Assembly: GCA_029261195.1 (NCBI GenBank)
Contig: JAJDBU010000022.1
Coordinates: forward strand, 1-47,768
Direction: 5' to 3'
Origin: Nitrospirota bacterium
Lineage (GTDB): Bacteria > Nitrospirota > Nitrospiria > SBBL01 > JAADHI01
Length of the DNA stretch: 47,768 bases
Below the pieces are notes generated by a model that saw only the letters and a program-made list of their open reading frames with translations, made no database searches and was not told the origin of the DNA. The position numbers and the translations under genes were made by a program. This document shows, in pieces, positions 7,999 to 16,932 of the stretch. Numbering within the stretch: position 1 is the stretch's first letter; every line of letters starts with the position of its first letter.

Positions 7999-9447
7999 TT
8001 AGCCGGAAGGGAAAAATGAAAGCGGATAGAGTACGGTTGTTTTTCCTTTTTTTGTTGGATGGAAAGTCCAGTGCAGAATTTCTTGAACGAGCTTTTTTTC
8101 AAATTGCGGGTTTCCCAATGACGAGGTCAAAATCGTACATTTCGTGACCTGTCCCTTCGGTGAAATCTCAAACTCCACAAGCACATTTCCCTGTAAATTG
8201 GGGTTCGCTTGTAGCAAACTGCTGTAAACTGTAGCCAGAGCGTTGCTTTTTTTCTGTATGGCCGAGGCAACGATGTTGTAATTCCTTCCCGCTCCTTGAG
8301 AAATTTCAATTTCTGAACGCCCGCGCCCCGGCAGTGGCTGCCGTCGCATCAGGCGTTGTTGCTCAGTTCCTAAGACATCCCTTTTTAAACGTGCAATCCG
8401 TTCTTCTGTCCCGACAGGTCGAAAACTCGATGTTTGTTTTTTCAGTGTCTTGCTTTTACGAGGCATACGTTTCGCCAACAAGGGACGATTTTTTCTCGAT
8501 TTTTTTGTCCCGGTTTTCAAGAGGCCGAGTAGCCCGACTTTTTTTATTTTTTCTTTTGAGGTCTTCGGAGGCGGTGGTGGCGGGACCGGGGCTAAGGGTT
8601 TTTCCTCCTCAAGAGGTTTTTTCACTGAGGCGACCACAAGCTTTTCAGAGGCTTTTTCCGTGGGTGTATCGGGCTCAGTCTCAGGTGTCGGATCATCGGA
8701 GGGGGTTTCGGGGGGAGTTGGTGTTGGGGGCTTTGAACCCGCTTGAGCGGGTGTTTCTTCCACTGGAGCTTCCTCTATGGGCGCGTCATCTGCTTCCATG
8801 ACCGCTTGCGGCGCTACTATTTCTTCTACGACTTCTTCTACATTTTCTTCGGGTGGCTCTTCAGACGGGGCAGGCTCCGGTATTTCAAGCGCCTCTTCAA
8901 TAGTCTCCTCCTCATTTGGAGGGAGGGCCTCCTCAAGGGGCAAAGCTTCCAGTTCCGGCTCAGGCGCCTCCTCCATTTCGAGCGGTTCAGGTTCCGGTAG
9001 TGCCGGTTCTGAAATTTCTTCTGCGATGGACTCACTTAAGTTCGGGGAAGGGCCCTCGGGGACAGGTTCCGCTTCCATTTCCACCGGTGGGAGCGGGGGA
9101 GGGGCGGCTATGCCGCCGGTAAGCTGGGCGAGATCAATGGGTTGTGGCTCCGGCTCTGCCTCCGGGGAGATTTCCTCCATCTCGGGTTCCTCCAGTGAAA
9201 ATTTTTCAGGAGGCGGCGGGGCTTTAGTTGGCTCGATTTCAGGTTCGGGAATTTCAGGTTCAGGGAGGGTTAATGTGTCGAGATCGACAATGGCGACCAA
9301 GGTCTCTTCTTCTGAATTTTTATCGAGGTCCGGGGCAGGAAGGGCCATAAAAATAAAAAACAGGCTCAAGTGAAATAAGAGCGAAAAAAAAGGGAACAAA
9401 AGAAAACGGTAGGGGGCTGGTGAACTTTTTTCCGAGAGGAGTTGCAT
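7999..9447 (-). CDS. TonB-like energy transducer with AgmX/PglI-type C-terminal domain
   Basis: This 482-residue protein has the TonB layout. A short cytoplasmic N-terminus is followed by one hydrophobic anchor (about 14-37). Then comes a long periplasmic spacer very rich in Pro and Glu (about 45-300), a basic stretch, and a C-terminal domain (about 385-482). In that domain an IQKKSNALATVYSSLLQANP helix is followed by GNVLVEFEISPKGQV, which resembles the AgmX/PglI C-terminal family within the TonB superfamily. It should span the periplasm and contact an outer-membrane partner. No exbB/exbD or tolQ/R genes are nearby. It lies downstream of the TPR gene and the small exported gene on the same strand, suggesting a shared envelope task. 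The exact partner is unknown. Confidence 0.78.
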   Translation of the reverse strand: MQLLSEKSSPAPYRFLLFPFFSLLFHLSLFFIFMALPAPDLDKNSEEETLVAIVDLDTLTLPEPEIPEPEIEPTKAPPPPEKFSLEEPEMEEISPEAEPEPQPIDLAQLTGGIAAPPPLPPVEMEAEPVPEGPSPNLSESIAEEISEPALPEPEPLEMEEAPEPELEALPLEEALPPNEEETIEEALEIPEPAPSEEPPEENVEEVVEEIVAPQAVMEADDAPIEEAPVEETPAQAGSKPPTPTPPETPSDDPTPETEPDTPTEKASEKLVVASVKKPLEEEKPLAPVPPPPPPKTSKEKIKKVGLLGLLKTGTKKSRKNRPLLAKRMPRKSKTLKKQTSSFRPVGTEERIARLKRDVLGTEQQRLMRRQPLPGRGRSEIEISQGAGRNYNIVASAIQKKSNALATVYSSLLQANPNLQGNVLVEFEISPKGQVTKCTILTSSLGNPQFEKKLVQEILHWTFHPTKKGKTTVLYPLSFFPSG

Positions 9448-9537
9448 GGGAGGTCTTATGTGATGACAGTGACTTGTTGCTTGCTGCTCTTTACAAATAT
9501 TGTTATTTTTCCGGTATTTCCCCGGGGGCGCTTATGC

Positions 9538-9867
9538 TCAATCGATCTCCTCTGAAACAGAATTCTGTCCGAGTACGTAAGAGAGGTCCGGTTGAGTTAG
9601 TTGATCTAAAATTTCTTTTGGGATATCGAGTGCAATGATGTCATTTCCTTCCCAACGGAGGGCCGTGGAGAGGGCCGGAAGATCGGCCCGTTTTTTTTTA
9701 AGACTCAGGTTCCCTTCTTTCCCGAGTTGTTTTCCCTTAATGGCAGACTCATCAAGTAAGATCGTTCGATTATGATCTTCGATAGGCGTCTCCCCTGAAC
9801 TCAAGGGAATGATGAGAGGATTGAGGCTCAACAAAAGTGTACTCAAGAAGAAAAGTCTTTTTTTCAA
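9538..9867 (-). CDS. Small exported hypothetical protein
   Basis: This 109-residue protein starts with a clear signal peptide (KKRLFFLSTLLLSLNPLIIP, cleavage probably near residue 25). The mature part is short and polar with no motif that I recognise. The start is TTG, which overlaps the TGA of the upstream TPR gene (TTGA), so translation is probably coupled. Its position between an exported TPR protein and a TonB-like protein suggests a small periplasmic or envelope component of the same assembly. That is context-based inference only. Confidence 0.65.
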   Translation of the reverse strand: MKKRLFFLSTLLLSLNPLIIPLSSGETPIEDHNRTILLDESAIKGKQLGKEGNLSLKKKRADLPALSTALRWEGNDIIALDIPKEILDQLTQPDLSYVLGQNSVSEEID

Positions 9868-12800
9868 GAAAAGAAGTCCCCGTCCCGATCAATGAGGTCT
9901 AGTTCTTCATAGATGCGTTTGAGCCGCACAGCACTTTTTCTTGTCCACTCATTGTCGATGTTCATTGATTTGCCAAACTCAATATTTTCCAGATATGCCT
10001 CTTCGGCCTGCTCAATGTAGGGGCGCGCCTGCTCGTGCAATAGATCATCGTAAACAGACGTTTCTTCTATCGAGAGTCCGAGAGGACGCTCGGAGTATAG
10101 CAGGGCTCGACTGAATTCTTCAAAGATTTCCCCGATCCGGTGATTTGCATTGATGGTGACTTTAGAGGAAGGATGGGTCATTGCATGATTGTAGGCATTC
10201 AGGAGGTCTTCAAACAGTCCGCTCTTTCTTTGAAGATTGAGGTCAAGCGGTGCAACGAGCTTAATTTCCGAAAAACCGGAGATCTTTGTTTCCGCGAGTA
10301 GAAAATAGGCTTTGGCGATGTATTCCGTATCGGCTTCTGCCTCACTAGCGCTTTCGATCAGTTCGATGAGAATGTTTTTGGCCTTGTTCTCTTCTCCCAG
10401 CTTGAATTGTATCTCTGCCGCTTTGACCATCCAGACACCTTCTTTTTCACGGTCCGGGGATTGTCCTGCTCTTTCCATGACCAGCATGAAGACTTTTTTC
10501 CAATGTCCGGCTGCTTCATAGAGTGCGATTGCATGGTCAAGCGCTTGATGTGAGAGTTCGTCGCTGACCGGAAGGCGGCTGGCTTCTTCAAATATTTCAG
10601 CTCCCTTCATAGGTCGCCGGGTCTCCTGATAGAGTACAGCCAGGCGTATTAAGGCCGGATGGTAGAGTGACGAGGCCGGGTAGCGGACGTAGAAAAGATG
10701 GAGGGCTTCTTCTGCCTTTTGACGCGTCTCGGGCCTATCCCACAAGACGGCCGCTTCAAAGAGGGCGAGCGGTCCCATTTCGGTTTTTGCGCTTTGCCCA
10801 TAGGCCCCGAAAAAGGCTTCTGCGGCTGGGGCGGCCTTGCCTCTTAGCTTTAAGGCTTCTCCATGCTGGAAAAAAGACAAGGCGAGCAGGGACTTGAATT
10901 CCTTGAGCGCCTCTTCATTAGAAATCTTGGCAATGAGGCCTTCCAAAAAATGGATGGCCCCAGGGTAGGCTCTCTCTTTCAGGTAGGCCTGGACGATCAA
11001 ACGGTTTGCTGCGACCTCGGCGCCCCGAAAGGCGGTTTGAGGGGCGGCTATTCTTGAAAGAAACCTTGTCGCATAGTGGCGGCTTTTTGCATAGTCCTTT
11101 TCCTGAAAGGCCATTTCTGCAAGGCGCATCGAAATTTCATCAGAGCGATGGTCTTCGGGGAAGTTTCTGACAAATCGGTCGTAACCCTGCTCAATTTCAG
11201 GGTCGGAAGGGGCATGGTTTTTTTCGAGTAGTAGAATTTCCCGGTAGCCTGCTTCGGAAGAGCGTTCGTGTGGCGAATCGTTATAAGCGCTTTTTTGATA
11301 AGCGGCCATGGCCGCCTGTTCTTCGTTCATGGACAGGAGCAGGTCCGCGTAAAGATAGCGGATGCGGCCGGTATCTTTGTCTGCCGAAAAAAGGGCAAGA
11401 TAGCGGCGATACCAGGGTAGGGCCAAGGCGTAGTCACTGATTTTTCCGGTTTTTTTCCCTTCCGCATAGTAGTGGGTCATCAAAAACTGGAGGTGGTTCT
11501 TTAAAAGCGGCCTGACTGCGTCTGAGGATTCGGAGCGGTTTTCCGCAGACCAGGCGCTGCCCGGCCCGTAAGTCCTGACAAAGATGCTCCGGGCCTCAAG
11601 TACGTCTTCAGTCGAAAACTGCACGGACTGTTTGATATAGCTGACCATTTTGTCATGCAGGAAGGGAGTTTCGACATAGAGGGGATGGCTGGCGATCCAC
11701 GATCCGATGAGCTCGAACATTTCACGAAGTCTTTTTTCTGACTCATAATAGCGGGTCACTTCAGTAATGAAAGGAAAACTCCGTTTAGGCTGTCTGTCAT
11801 TGACGAGTCTGGTGAGCTGTCCCGGTCCTCCGAGTGCTTTCAGGGAGAAGGCGAGGAGCCTGAAGGGTTCTCTCTGTTCTTGCGGTGTTCGCAGAATGAC
11901 ACAGGGGCCGACATCCTCCTCAGGATCTCCTAGGTCGATTTCCTGTTTAACCAGGAGTCGGACAGCCACCTCTGCCTCTCCATTTAAATAATAAGCCCAG
12001 GCGAGTTTATAGAGTGCGGCGCGATAGAGTGGGGAGTTCGCTACATTGACGATCGATTGATAGTGCTTAATCGCTTCACTGTAATTTTCTGCATTAAACG
12101 CGAGGTTGGCGAGGCGAAAACGGCTTTCTTCAGCATGGGGTCCTTTTGATTGTAGAGAAATGATTTTCCGCAATTGTTCGACGACGCGCATCACTTTGCC
12201 CTCATTAGCAGCGAGACGCGCTAATCGGTAGGCTTCGGTCATATCTGAACTTTTAAATTCGGGGCGTGCCTGTTTGAAATCAAGCTGTCGAACCGACATG
12301 CAGCGTCGGATCATTTCCATTTGCAGTTTTCTCTGTTCCTTTTCAATCGTCCGCTCTCGAGCCTTGAGGCGTTTCAAGGTCTGCTTCCTCTGTTCCAGGT
12401 CGATATACCACAGCAAGGTCGTAATTTCTCGACGACTTCCCACTTTCATTTTCAGGTTTAGCAAACTGTCTGACAGGAGGGAACCAGGGGGATAGTCGAG
12501 TGAGGAAGAAGTGATGCCTTTGCGCAGCGCTTCGGTTTCTTCTTCCAGACGGACCATCCTAAGCTTTAATTCGTCGCGTTCTTTCTGGTCCATCTCAATG
12601 GCGCCGCGAAGATTCCCTTTTTCAATGAGGAAGCGGCTCAAAATTCTATAGACGCGGCTATAATAGGGGGATTTTTGATCGTCCTCGTCAAAGGCCTGAA
12701 GAATACTGAAAAGATTTTCGGAAGAACCCAGTTTAAAATAGCCCCATGTCAGGGCAAGCAGGGCGAGATCTGAATTGTCAGCAAAAACCGCTCCGATTCC

Positions 12801-13466
12801 TTCAAAGGCTCGCTCGTATTCTTTTTGGCCCAAGTGGAAATAGACCTTAAGCAGGTGAAGGCGTCCGGCCCAGGAAGAATCCTCATGATCCAGGCTCCAT
12901 CGCTCTGCTTTGTCGAAGGTCTGTTGTAATTGCCTTGTATTTTTCAGGCCCCAATGAGCGAGGGCCGTGAGATAAAGCTGTTTTGGAACAGAAGCCTCTG
13001 CTGTATCGCTGTCATCCAGAAGCTTGAGTGCCTCCTCGAAATCCCGATGGGCCAAGGCGCCCTGAGCGGCAGCTAATATCAATTCGGGTTGTCCTGAAAA
13101 GAGATCCTGAGCTTCCTGGTAAGACGCGTAGATCTCTGTGAATTTTCCTCTGCGTAATTTAAGTTCAAGACGGAGTTGCTTGACGGAAGGGTCGACACTC
13201 GTGTTCAAAAGGGCTTCGGCGGAAGACCAAAGTCCTGCATTCAGGTAAGCGGAAATTGTAAGTGAAAAGGACTCGCCTTTTAGTATCGGATTGCCGGGAT
13301 CGTAGTGTTTATAGACTTGAAGCAGACCCTGCTCGATTGAGCGCCAGGCATCCGATTCGGAGCCTGTTTTTGAAAAGACTGTGGACGGAAAGAGTACAGA
13401 CAGGAGGAAAACGAACGAGAAGAATAGATAGCAGGGCCTCGTGTTCTTTTTTTTAATGAACGACAC
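9864..13466 (-). CDS. Large exported tetratricopeptide-repeat protein
   Basis: This 1200-residue protein has a signal peptide (about 10-32, a hydrophobic run ending FPSTVFS). The rest is built almost wholly of helical repeats of the TPR/Sel1-like kind, for example SRFRLANLAFNAENYSEAIKHYQSIV near 440 and later units such as AEMAFQEKDYAKSRHYATRFL. A charged coiled-coil-like part (about 290-390) carries runs of Glu, Lys and Arg. The start is GTG with AAAGGAG upstream. It leads a three-gene envelope cluster with the small exported protein and the TonB/AgmX-like protein. Similar TPR-plus-AgmX pairings occur in gliding and secretion machineries of deltaproteobacteria (established for Agl/Glt), but membership here is unproven. 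Confidence 0.75.
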   Translation of the reverse strand: MSFIKKKNTRPCYLFFSFVFLLSVLFPSTVFSKTGSESDAWRSIEQGLLQVYKHYDPGNPILKGESFSLTISAYLNAGLWSSAEALLNTSVDPSVKQLRLELKLRRGKFTEIYASYQEAQDLFSGQPELILAAAQGALAHRDFEEALKLLDDSDTAEASVPKQLYLTALAHWGLKNTRQLQQTFDKAERWSLDHEDSSWAGRLHLLKVYFHLGQKEYERAFEGIGAVFADNSDLALLALTWGYFKLGSSENLFSILQAFDEDDQKSPYYSRVYRILSRFLIEKGNLRGAIEMDQKERDELKLRMVRLEEETEALRKGITSSSLDYPPGSLLSDSLLNLKMKVGSRREITTLLWYIDLEQRKQTLKRLKARERTIEKEQRKLQMEMIRRCMSVRQLDFKQARPEFKSSDMTEAYRLARLAANEGKVMRVVEQLRKIISLQSKGPHAEESRFRLANLAFNAENYSEAIKHYQSIVNVANSPLYRAALYKLAWAYYLNGEAEVAVRLLVKQEIDLGDPEEDVGPCVILRTPQEQREPFRLLAFSLKALGGPGQLTRLVNDRQPKRSFPFITEVTRYYESEKRLREMFELIGSWIASHPLYVETPFLHDKMVSYIKQSVQFSTEDVLEARSIFVRTYGPGSAWSAENRSESSDAVRPLLKNHLQFLMTHYYAEGKKTGKISDYALALPWYRRYLALFSADKDTGRIRYLYADLLLSMNEEQAAMAAYQKSAYNDSPHERSSEAGYREILLLEKNHAPSDPEIEQGYDRFVRNFPEDHRSDEISMRLAEMAFQEKDYAKSRHYATRFLSRIAAPQTAFRGAEVAANRLIVQAYLKERAYPGAIHFLEGLIAKISNEEALKEFKSLLALSFFQHGEALKLRGKAAPAAEAFFGAYGQSAKTEMGPLALFEAAVLWDRPETRQKAEEALHLFYVRYPASSLYHPALIRLAVLYQETRRPMKGAEIFEEASRLPVSDELSHQALDHAIALYEAAGHWKKVFMLVMERAGQSPDREKEGVWMVKAAEIQFKLGEENKAKNILIELIESASEAEADTEYIAKAYFLLAETKISGFSEIKLVAPLDLNLQRKSGLFEDLLNAYNHAMTHPSSKVTINANHRIGEIFEEFSRALLYSERPLGLSIEETSVYDDLLHEQARPYIEQAEEAYLENIEFGKSMNIDNEWTRKSAVRLKRIYEELDLIDRDGDFFS

Positions 13467-13719
13467 TCCGAGCGTCTCCTTTGAAACTAACCTTCGTTAT
13501 AATCCCGTGCGGTATAAGCCCGTGAATGTCAGAGAGGTCTAAAATGACAGGGCATTCCAGTGCTGATTTTTTTGCGGTAAAATGCACCAAAACGGTCTAT
13601 TTTGTCAAGAATTTTAAAGAATTTTTTTGCCTTGAAAAAAAGTTCTTTCCTGCTCTATTCTTATGCACAAACCCAAGCATGCCATCAAAAAGGTTTTGTT
13701 GAATTGCGGGAAAGGGGAA

Positions 13720-13920
13720 ATGCTTTCTAAAAAAGGAAAAGGCCTTTTTTCAATTGTTAGCCTACTTTCTGTTGTCGGCTGCACTGTAGCGCTTTATTTC
13801 GGGTATTATTTCTTTCATGATCGTGGTTCGATCTACTGGGTATATAACATCTACATTTTAATTCTGACTGCCATTGTTGTTTTTATGGCCCATCGTTACC
13901 TGAAAATATATGTCAGGTGA
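13720..13920 (+). CDS. Small two-helix membrane protein, hypothetical
   Basis: The frame is open from an ATG at 13663. The ATG at 13720 follows a purine-rich GGGAAAGGGG and fits better with a possible promoter (TTGAAA 13632-13637, TATTCT 13656-13661, 18 bp apart), which would make the upstream ATG nearly leaderless. The resulting 66-residue protein has two predicted membrane helices (about 9-29 and 40-60) around a short FHDRGSIYWVY loop. I recognise no family. It lies 34 bp before the transaminase gene, so the two may be co-transcribed. Confidence 0.5.
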   Translation: MLSKKGKGLFSIVSLLSVVGCTVALYFGYYFFHDRGSIYWVYNIYILILTAIVVFMAHRYLKIYVR

Positions 13921-13954
13921 GTAAGCTTCTCAGATCGAAAGGTGATGATCAAGC

Positions 13955-14833
13955 ATGCCGAATCTGGCTTTTGTCAATGGAACCTGGAGTAGCCTTGAGG
14001 ATGCGAAGATTTCGATTGAAGACCGTGGGTTTCAGTTCGGAGACGGGGTTTATGAAGTTATTCGCACCTATGGCCGCGCAATTTTCGGGCTGAGTGAACA
14101 CCTCGCTCGCCTTAAAATCAGCGCCGATGAGATTGAAATCTCCCTTCCTTACTCACCATCAGAACTCGAATCCTTCATCCGGCAGGGCTGTCTGGACTCT
14201 CAGCATAAAGACACTAGTATTTATATTCAGTTGACAAGGGGGGTGGCCCCGCGTTCACATGCCTTTCCGAAGGGAGTACAATCGACCCTTGTCATGACCT
14301 TTCGTGAGACGACCCGGATTCCGACAGCGCTTCGCGAAAAGGGGGTTTCCGTTATCTCAGTTCCTGATATGCGCTGGGGACGCTGTCATGTCAAATCGCT
14401 GAACCTGCTTCCCAATGTCCTGGCTCGTGAAGAGGCGTTGCGATCGGGAGCCTATGAGGCAATCCTTGTGCGAGACGGCATCGTGACGGAGGGGGCGGGT
14501 AGTAATCTTTTTGCCGTCTCCGGAAAAAAGATTATGACCACCCCGATCGGAGCTTCTATTCTTTCCGGCATTACTCGAAAAATTGTTTTTCAGATGGGCC
14601 TGGAAGAGGGATTGGACATGCGTGAATGTCCACTCGTTCTTGAAGATCTTTATCGTGCTGATGAACTTTTTATCACGGGAACAACCGTAGAGGTGCTGCC
14701 GGTAGTGGAATTAGACGGCAAAAAGATCGCTTCGGGGCGGCCTGGCAAAATGACCAGCTTGTTACAAGAGGCCTTCCAAAAGTACGTGCAGGGCAAAAGA
14801 ACGTGCAAGGACAGTAGGGTTGTGAAAGATTGA
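13955..14833 (+). CDS. dat: D-amino-acid transaminase (class IV aminotransferase)
   Basis: This 292-residue fold-type IV PLP enzyme has the PLP lysine Lys147 in CHVKSLNLL and Glu179 in TEGAGSN. The carboxylate-binding motif LTRGVAPRSHAFP (Arg100, His102) matches the Arg98/His100 pair of Bacillus D-amino-acid transaminase rather than branched-chain IlvE. The expected reaction swaps amino groups between D-alanine and 2-oxoglutarate to give D-glutamate for peptidoglycan. Neighbouring class IV enzymes (IlvE, PabC) are the main alternatives. It precedes the rimP-nusA-infB operon, from which it is separated by a promoter-like sequence and a hairpin. Confidence 0.78.
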   Translation: MPNLAFVNGTWSSLEDAKISIEDRGFQFGDGVYEVIRTYGRAIFGLSEHLARLKISADEIEISLPYSPSELESFIRQGCLDSQHKDTSIYIQLTRGVAPRSHAFPKGVQSTLVMTFRETTRIPTALREKGVSVISVPDMRWGRCHVKSLNLLPNVLAREEALRSGAYEAILVRDGIVTEGAGSNLFAVSGKKIMTTPIGASILSGITRKIVFQMGLEEGLDMRECPLVLEDLYRADELFITGTTVEVLPVVELDGKKIASGRPGKMTSLLQEAFQKYVQGKRTCKDSRVVKD

Positions 14834-14858
14834 TTTCAGGAAAACCTTGTGTTATAAA
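14830..14858 (+). promoter_or_regulatory. Candidate promoter of the rimP-nusA-infB operon
   Basis: TTGATT (14830-14835) and TATAAA (14853-14858) are 17 bp apart. The first box overlaps the dat stop codon. Transcription would begin near 14865, giving a leader that includes the hairpin at 14887-14912. Confidence 0.5.
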
Positions 14859-14886
14859 AGCATCGACTTTTTAGCTCTTTGCTGAA

Positions 14887-14912
14887 GGTGGGTGTTTTTT
14901 GCCCACTTTTTT
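14887..14912 (+). terminator. Hairpin with T-tract in the rimP leader (attenuator-like)
   Basis: GTGGG (14888-14892) pairs with CCCAC (14902-14906), extended by wobble pairs, with a T-rich loop and a following run of T to 14912. It has the form of an intrinsic terminator. It sits downstream of the candidate promoter and upstream of rimP, so it can act as dat terminator, as leader attenuator, or both. Confidence 0.6.
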
Positions 14913-14927
14913 GTTTTATTGCACTTG

Positions 14928-15509
14928 ATGATGCTATTTGAACTGACAGAGAAACAACGAACCGAAGGTGAAACAACTATCTCCCCCTCAAACGAACACA
15001 ATAATCAGGGCGCTCCTGAAGCCGTGAACGTATCTCATGGAACAGTCATTGATCGCATCCGATCTGTTGCAACTCCGATTCTTCGCTCTCTCGGATGTGA
15101 TCTTTTTGATCTTGAGTTTTCAGGGACGGTTCTCCGGATTTTTATCGATAAGATGGATGGCGTTACACTGGATGAGTGCGCCAAGGCAAGTCGCCATTTG
15201 GGCACTGCGCTGGATGTTGAAGAGGCGATCCCCGGGTCCTATACCCTTGAAGTCTCTTCTCCCGGATTGGATCGCCCTTTGAGAAATCAGGACGATTACA
15301 GACGCTTTATTGAAAAAAAAGTAAAAATTAGAACAGCGATTAAGTTTCAAGATCAAAAGGTTTTTGTCGGGCGGCTCCTTAAAGTTGAGTCTGAAATCGT
15401 CTCTATTTCTTTGGGTGGGGGCGGAAAAATTGACATTCCTTTTGATCAGATCGAAGGGGCACGGCTTGAAGTGGAGCTGCCCAGCGGACGCAATAAAGGA
15501 GGAAACTAG
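14928..15509 (+). CDS. rimP: Ribosome maturation factor RimP
   Basis: RimP acts in late assembly of the 30S subunit. The conserved core is clear: LGCDLFDLEF, then LRIFIDKMDGVTLDECAKASRHLG, then YTLEVSSPGLDRPL, with a C-terminal SH3-like part ending near IPFDQIEGARLEVE. The frame is open from 14892, but that start falls inside the terminator-like hairpin. The ATG pair at 14928/14931 is more likely, giving 193 residues. A still later start, such as GTG 15024, is possible because the first 35-45 residues are polar and not conserved. It is the first gene of the operon and ends 3 bp before nusA. Confidence 0.88.
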   Translation: MMLFELTEKQRTEGETTISPSNEHNNQGAPEAVNVSHGTVIDRIRSVATPILRSLGCDLFDLEFSGTVLRIFIDKMDGVTLDECAKASRHLGTALDVEEAIPGSYTLEVSSPGLDRPLRNQDDYRRFIEKKVKIRTAIKFQDQKVFVGRLLKVESEIVSISLGGGGKIDIPFDQIEGARLEVELPSGRNKGGN

Positions 15510-15512
15510 GAT

Positions 15513-16871
15513 ATGAGTCGCGAGCTTCTCGCCATCATTGATCAGATCGGACGCGAGAAGGGTATAGAAACCGGAACCATTATCACTGCCGTTGAGTCAG
15601 CCTTGGTCTCCGCAGCGAAAAAGAAATACGGTGCTGATCACAATGTTCAAGTTGAGCTTAACCGGCACACGGGAGAGATCGAAGCCGTTACGATCAAGAC
15701 CATTGTTGATGAGGTGATGAATGCCCAGACCGAAATTTCTTTAGAAGAAGCACGGGAGTACGATGAATCCGCCGAAGTGGGTGACGAAATCGGCGCCTTG
15801 CTTGAAATGGAAGACTTCGGACGCATTGCGGCTCAGACTGCGAAACAAGTCATTTTTCAGCGGGTTCGGGAGGCGGAGTGGGAATCGGTTCACCGTGAAT
15901 ACTCCGTGCGGATCGGAGAAGTGATCAGCGGAATGATCCTGGGTCAGGAGCGCCGAAACTACATCGTCGAACTGGGGAAAACAGAGGCCTTGCTGCCGAT
16001 TTCACAACAGATTCCGAGAGAAAATTATCGACGGGGCGATCGCATCCGGGCCTACTTATTAGAAGTGAAACCGTCATCGAGGGGGCCTCAGATTATCTTG
16101 TCACGAGCTCGTCCGGAATTTGTATCGAAATTATTTGAAATGGAAGTGCCCGAAATTTCTGAGGGCGTGATAGAGATTAAAGGCGTGGTTCGGGAGCCGG
16201 GCGATCGCACAAAAATAGCAGTGGTCTCACACGATACCTCTGTTGATCCCGTTGGGGCTTGCGTAGGAGTACGCGGTTCGAGGGTACAGTCGGTTGTTCG
16301 TGAGTTGAGAGGCGAGAAAATTGACATCGTGACCTGGACGGAAGATCCGCGAACCTATATTGGAGAAGCGCTCAGTCCCGCAGTGGTCGACAAGGTGGGC
16401 ATCAACGAGTTGGAACGCACAGCCCTTGTCGTGGTCTCGGAACAGCAGCTTTCTCTGGCGATTGGGAAGAAGGGGCAGAATGTGCGTTTGGCCTCTAAAT
16501 TAACCGGCTGGCGGGTGGATATCATCAACCAGATGGAATATGAGACCGAACGGGCCAACGAACGTGAAAACGAAATTGCTGAAGCCCTTTCTCGCGAACA
16601 TGAGGCCCATCAAGCCGAAGAAGCTGCAGAGGCTTTGCTTCATGCAGAAGATCAAGAGGCCGAAGGGAATGTGCTTAATTTGCCGGGTGTCGGTGCAAAA
16701 ATGGCCGCTCTGCTTGCCGAACATGGGTTCGACACGATTGTGAAGTTGTCGGAGGTGGAAGAAAAAAGCCTGGCCGACTTGCCGGGGCTGGGCTCGAAGA
16801 CCGCAGAAAAATTGGTGTCTTCGGCAAAGGCCTACGTCTTGTCACTCAGTGAGGAAGCAGAAGAAGTGTAG
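15513..16871 (+). CDS. nusA: Transcription termination/antitermination factor NusA
   Basis: NusA binds RNA polymerase and nascent RNA to control pausing, termination and antitermination. Domains in order are the N-terminal polymerase-binding domain (about 1-130), an S1 domain (about 135-200), and two KH domains (about 200-345, with GVRGSRVQSVVRELRGEKIDIV and AIGKKGQNVRLASKL). After a charged linker comes a helix-hairpin-helix stretch (about 385-445, PGVGAKMAALL and PGLGSKTAEKL). AGGAGG lies upstream of the ATG. No ylxR or L7Ae-like gene follows; infB comes next. Confidence 0.95.
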   Translation: MSRELLAIIDQIGREKGIETGTIITAVESALVSAAKKKYGADHNVQVELNRHTGEIEAVTIKTIVDEVMNAQTEISLEEAREYDESAEVGDEIGALLEMEDFGRIAAQTAKQVIFQRVREAEWESVHREYSVRIGEVISGMILGQERRNYIVELGKTEALLPISQQIPRENYRRGDRIRAYLLEVKPSSRGPQIILSRARPEFVSKLFEMEVPEISEGVIEIKGVVREPGDRTKIAVVSHDTSVDPVGACVGVRGSRVQSVVRELRGEKIDIVTWTEDPRTYIGEALSPAVVDKVGINELERTALVVVSEQQLSLAIGKKGQNVRLASKLTGWRVDIINQMEYETERANERENEIAEALSREHEAHQAEEAAEALLHAEDQEAEGNVLNLPGVGAKMAALLAEHGFDTIVKLSEVEEKSLADLPGLGSKTAEKLVSSAKAYVLSLSEEAEEV

Positions 16872-16932
16872 ACTGTTCTCCTGTATCGGCCTTGGTCTAA
16901 CATGACCCGACAGGTGAAGTCCTAAGGATATT

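Noticed and set aside
8581-9290. Repeat-like or CRISPR-like signal
   Set aside because: The repetitive look comes from Pro/Glu codon runs in the TonB spacer; there are no regularly spaced identical repeats with unique spacers.
8777-9373. A 198-residue Ser/Gly-rich open frame on the plus strand
   Set aside because: It is the antisense shadow of the Pro/Glu-rich spacer of the tonB-like gene. Its composition is explained by the opposite strand and it has no ribosome site or family features.
13543-13704. A short frame starting ATGACAGGG after GAGAGG, upstream of the small membrane protein
   Set aside because: Its composition is unlike a protein, it overlaps the candidate promoter, and the neighbouring frame with two membrane helices is better supported.
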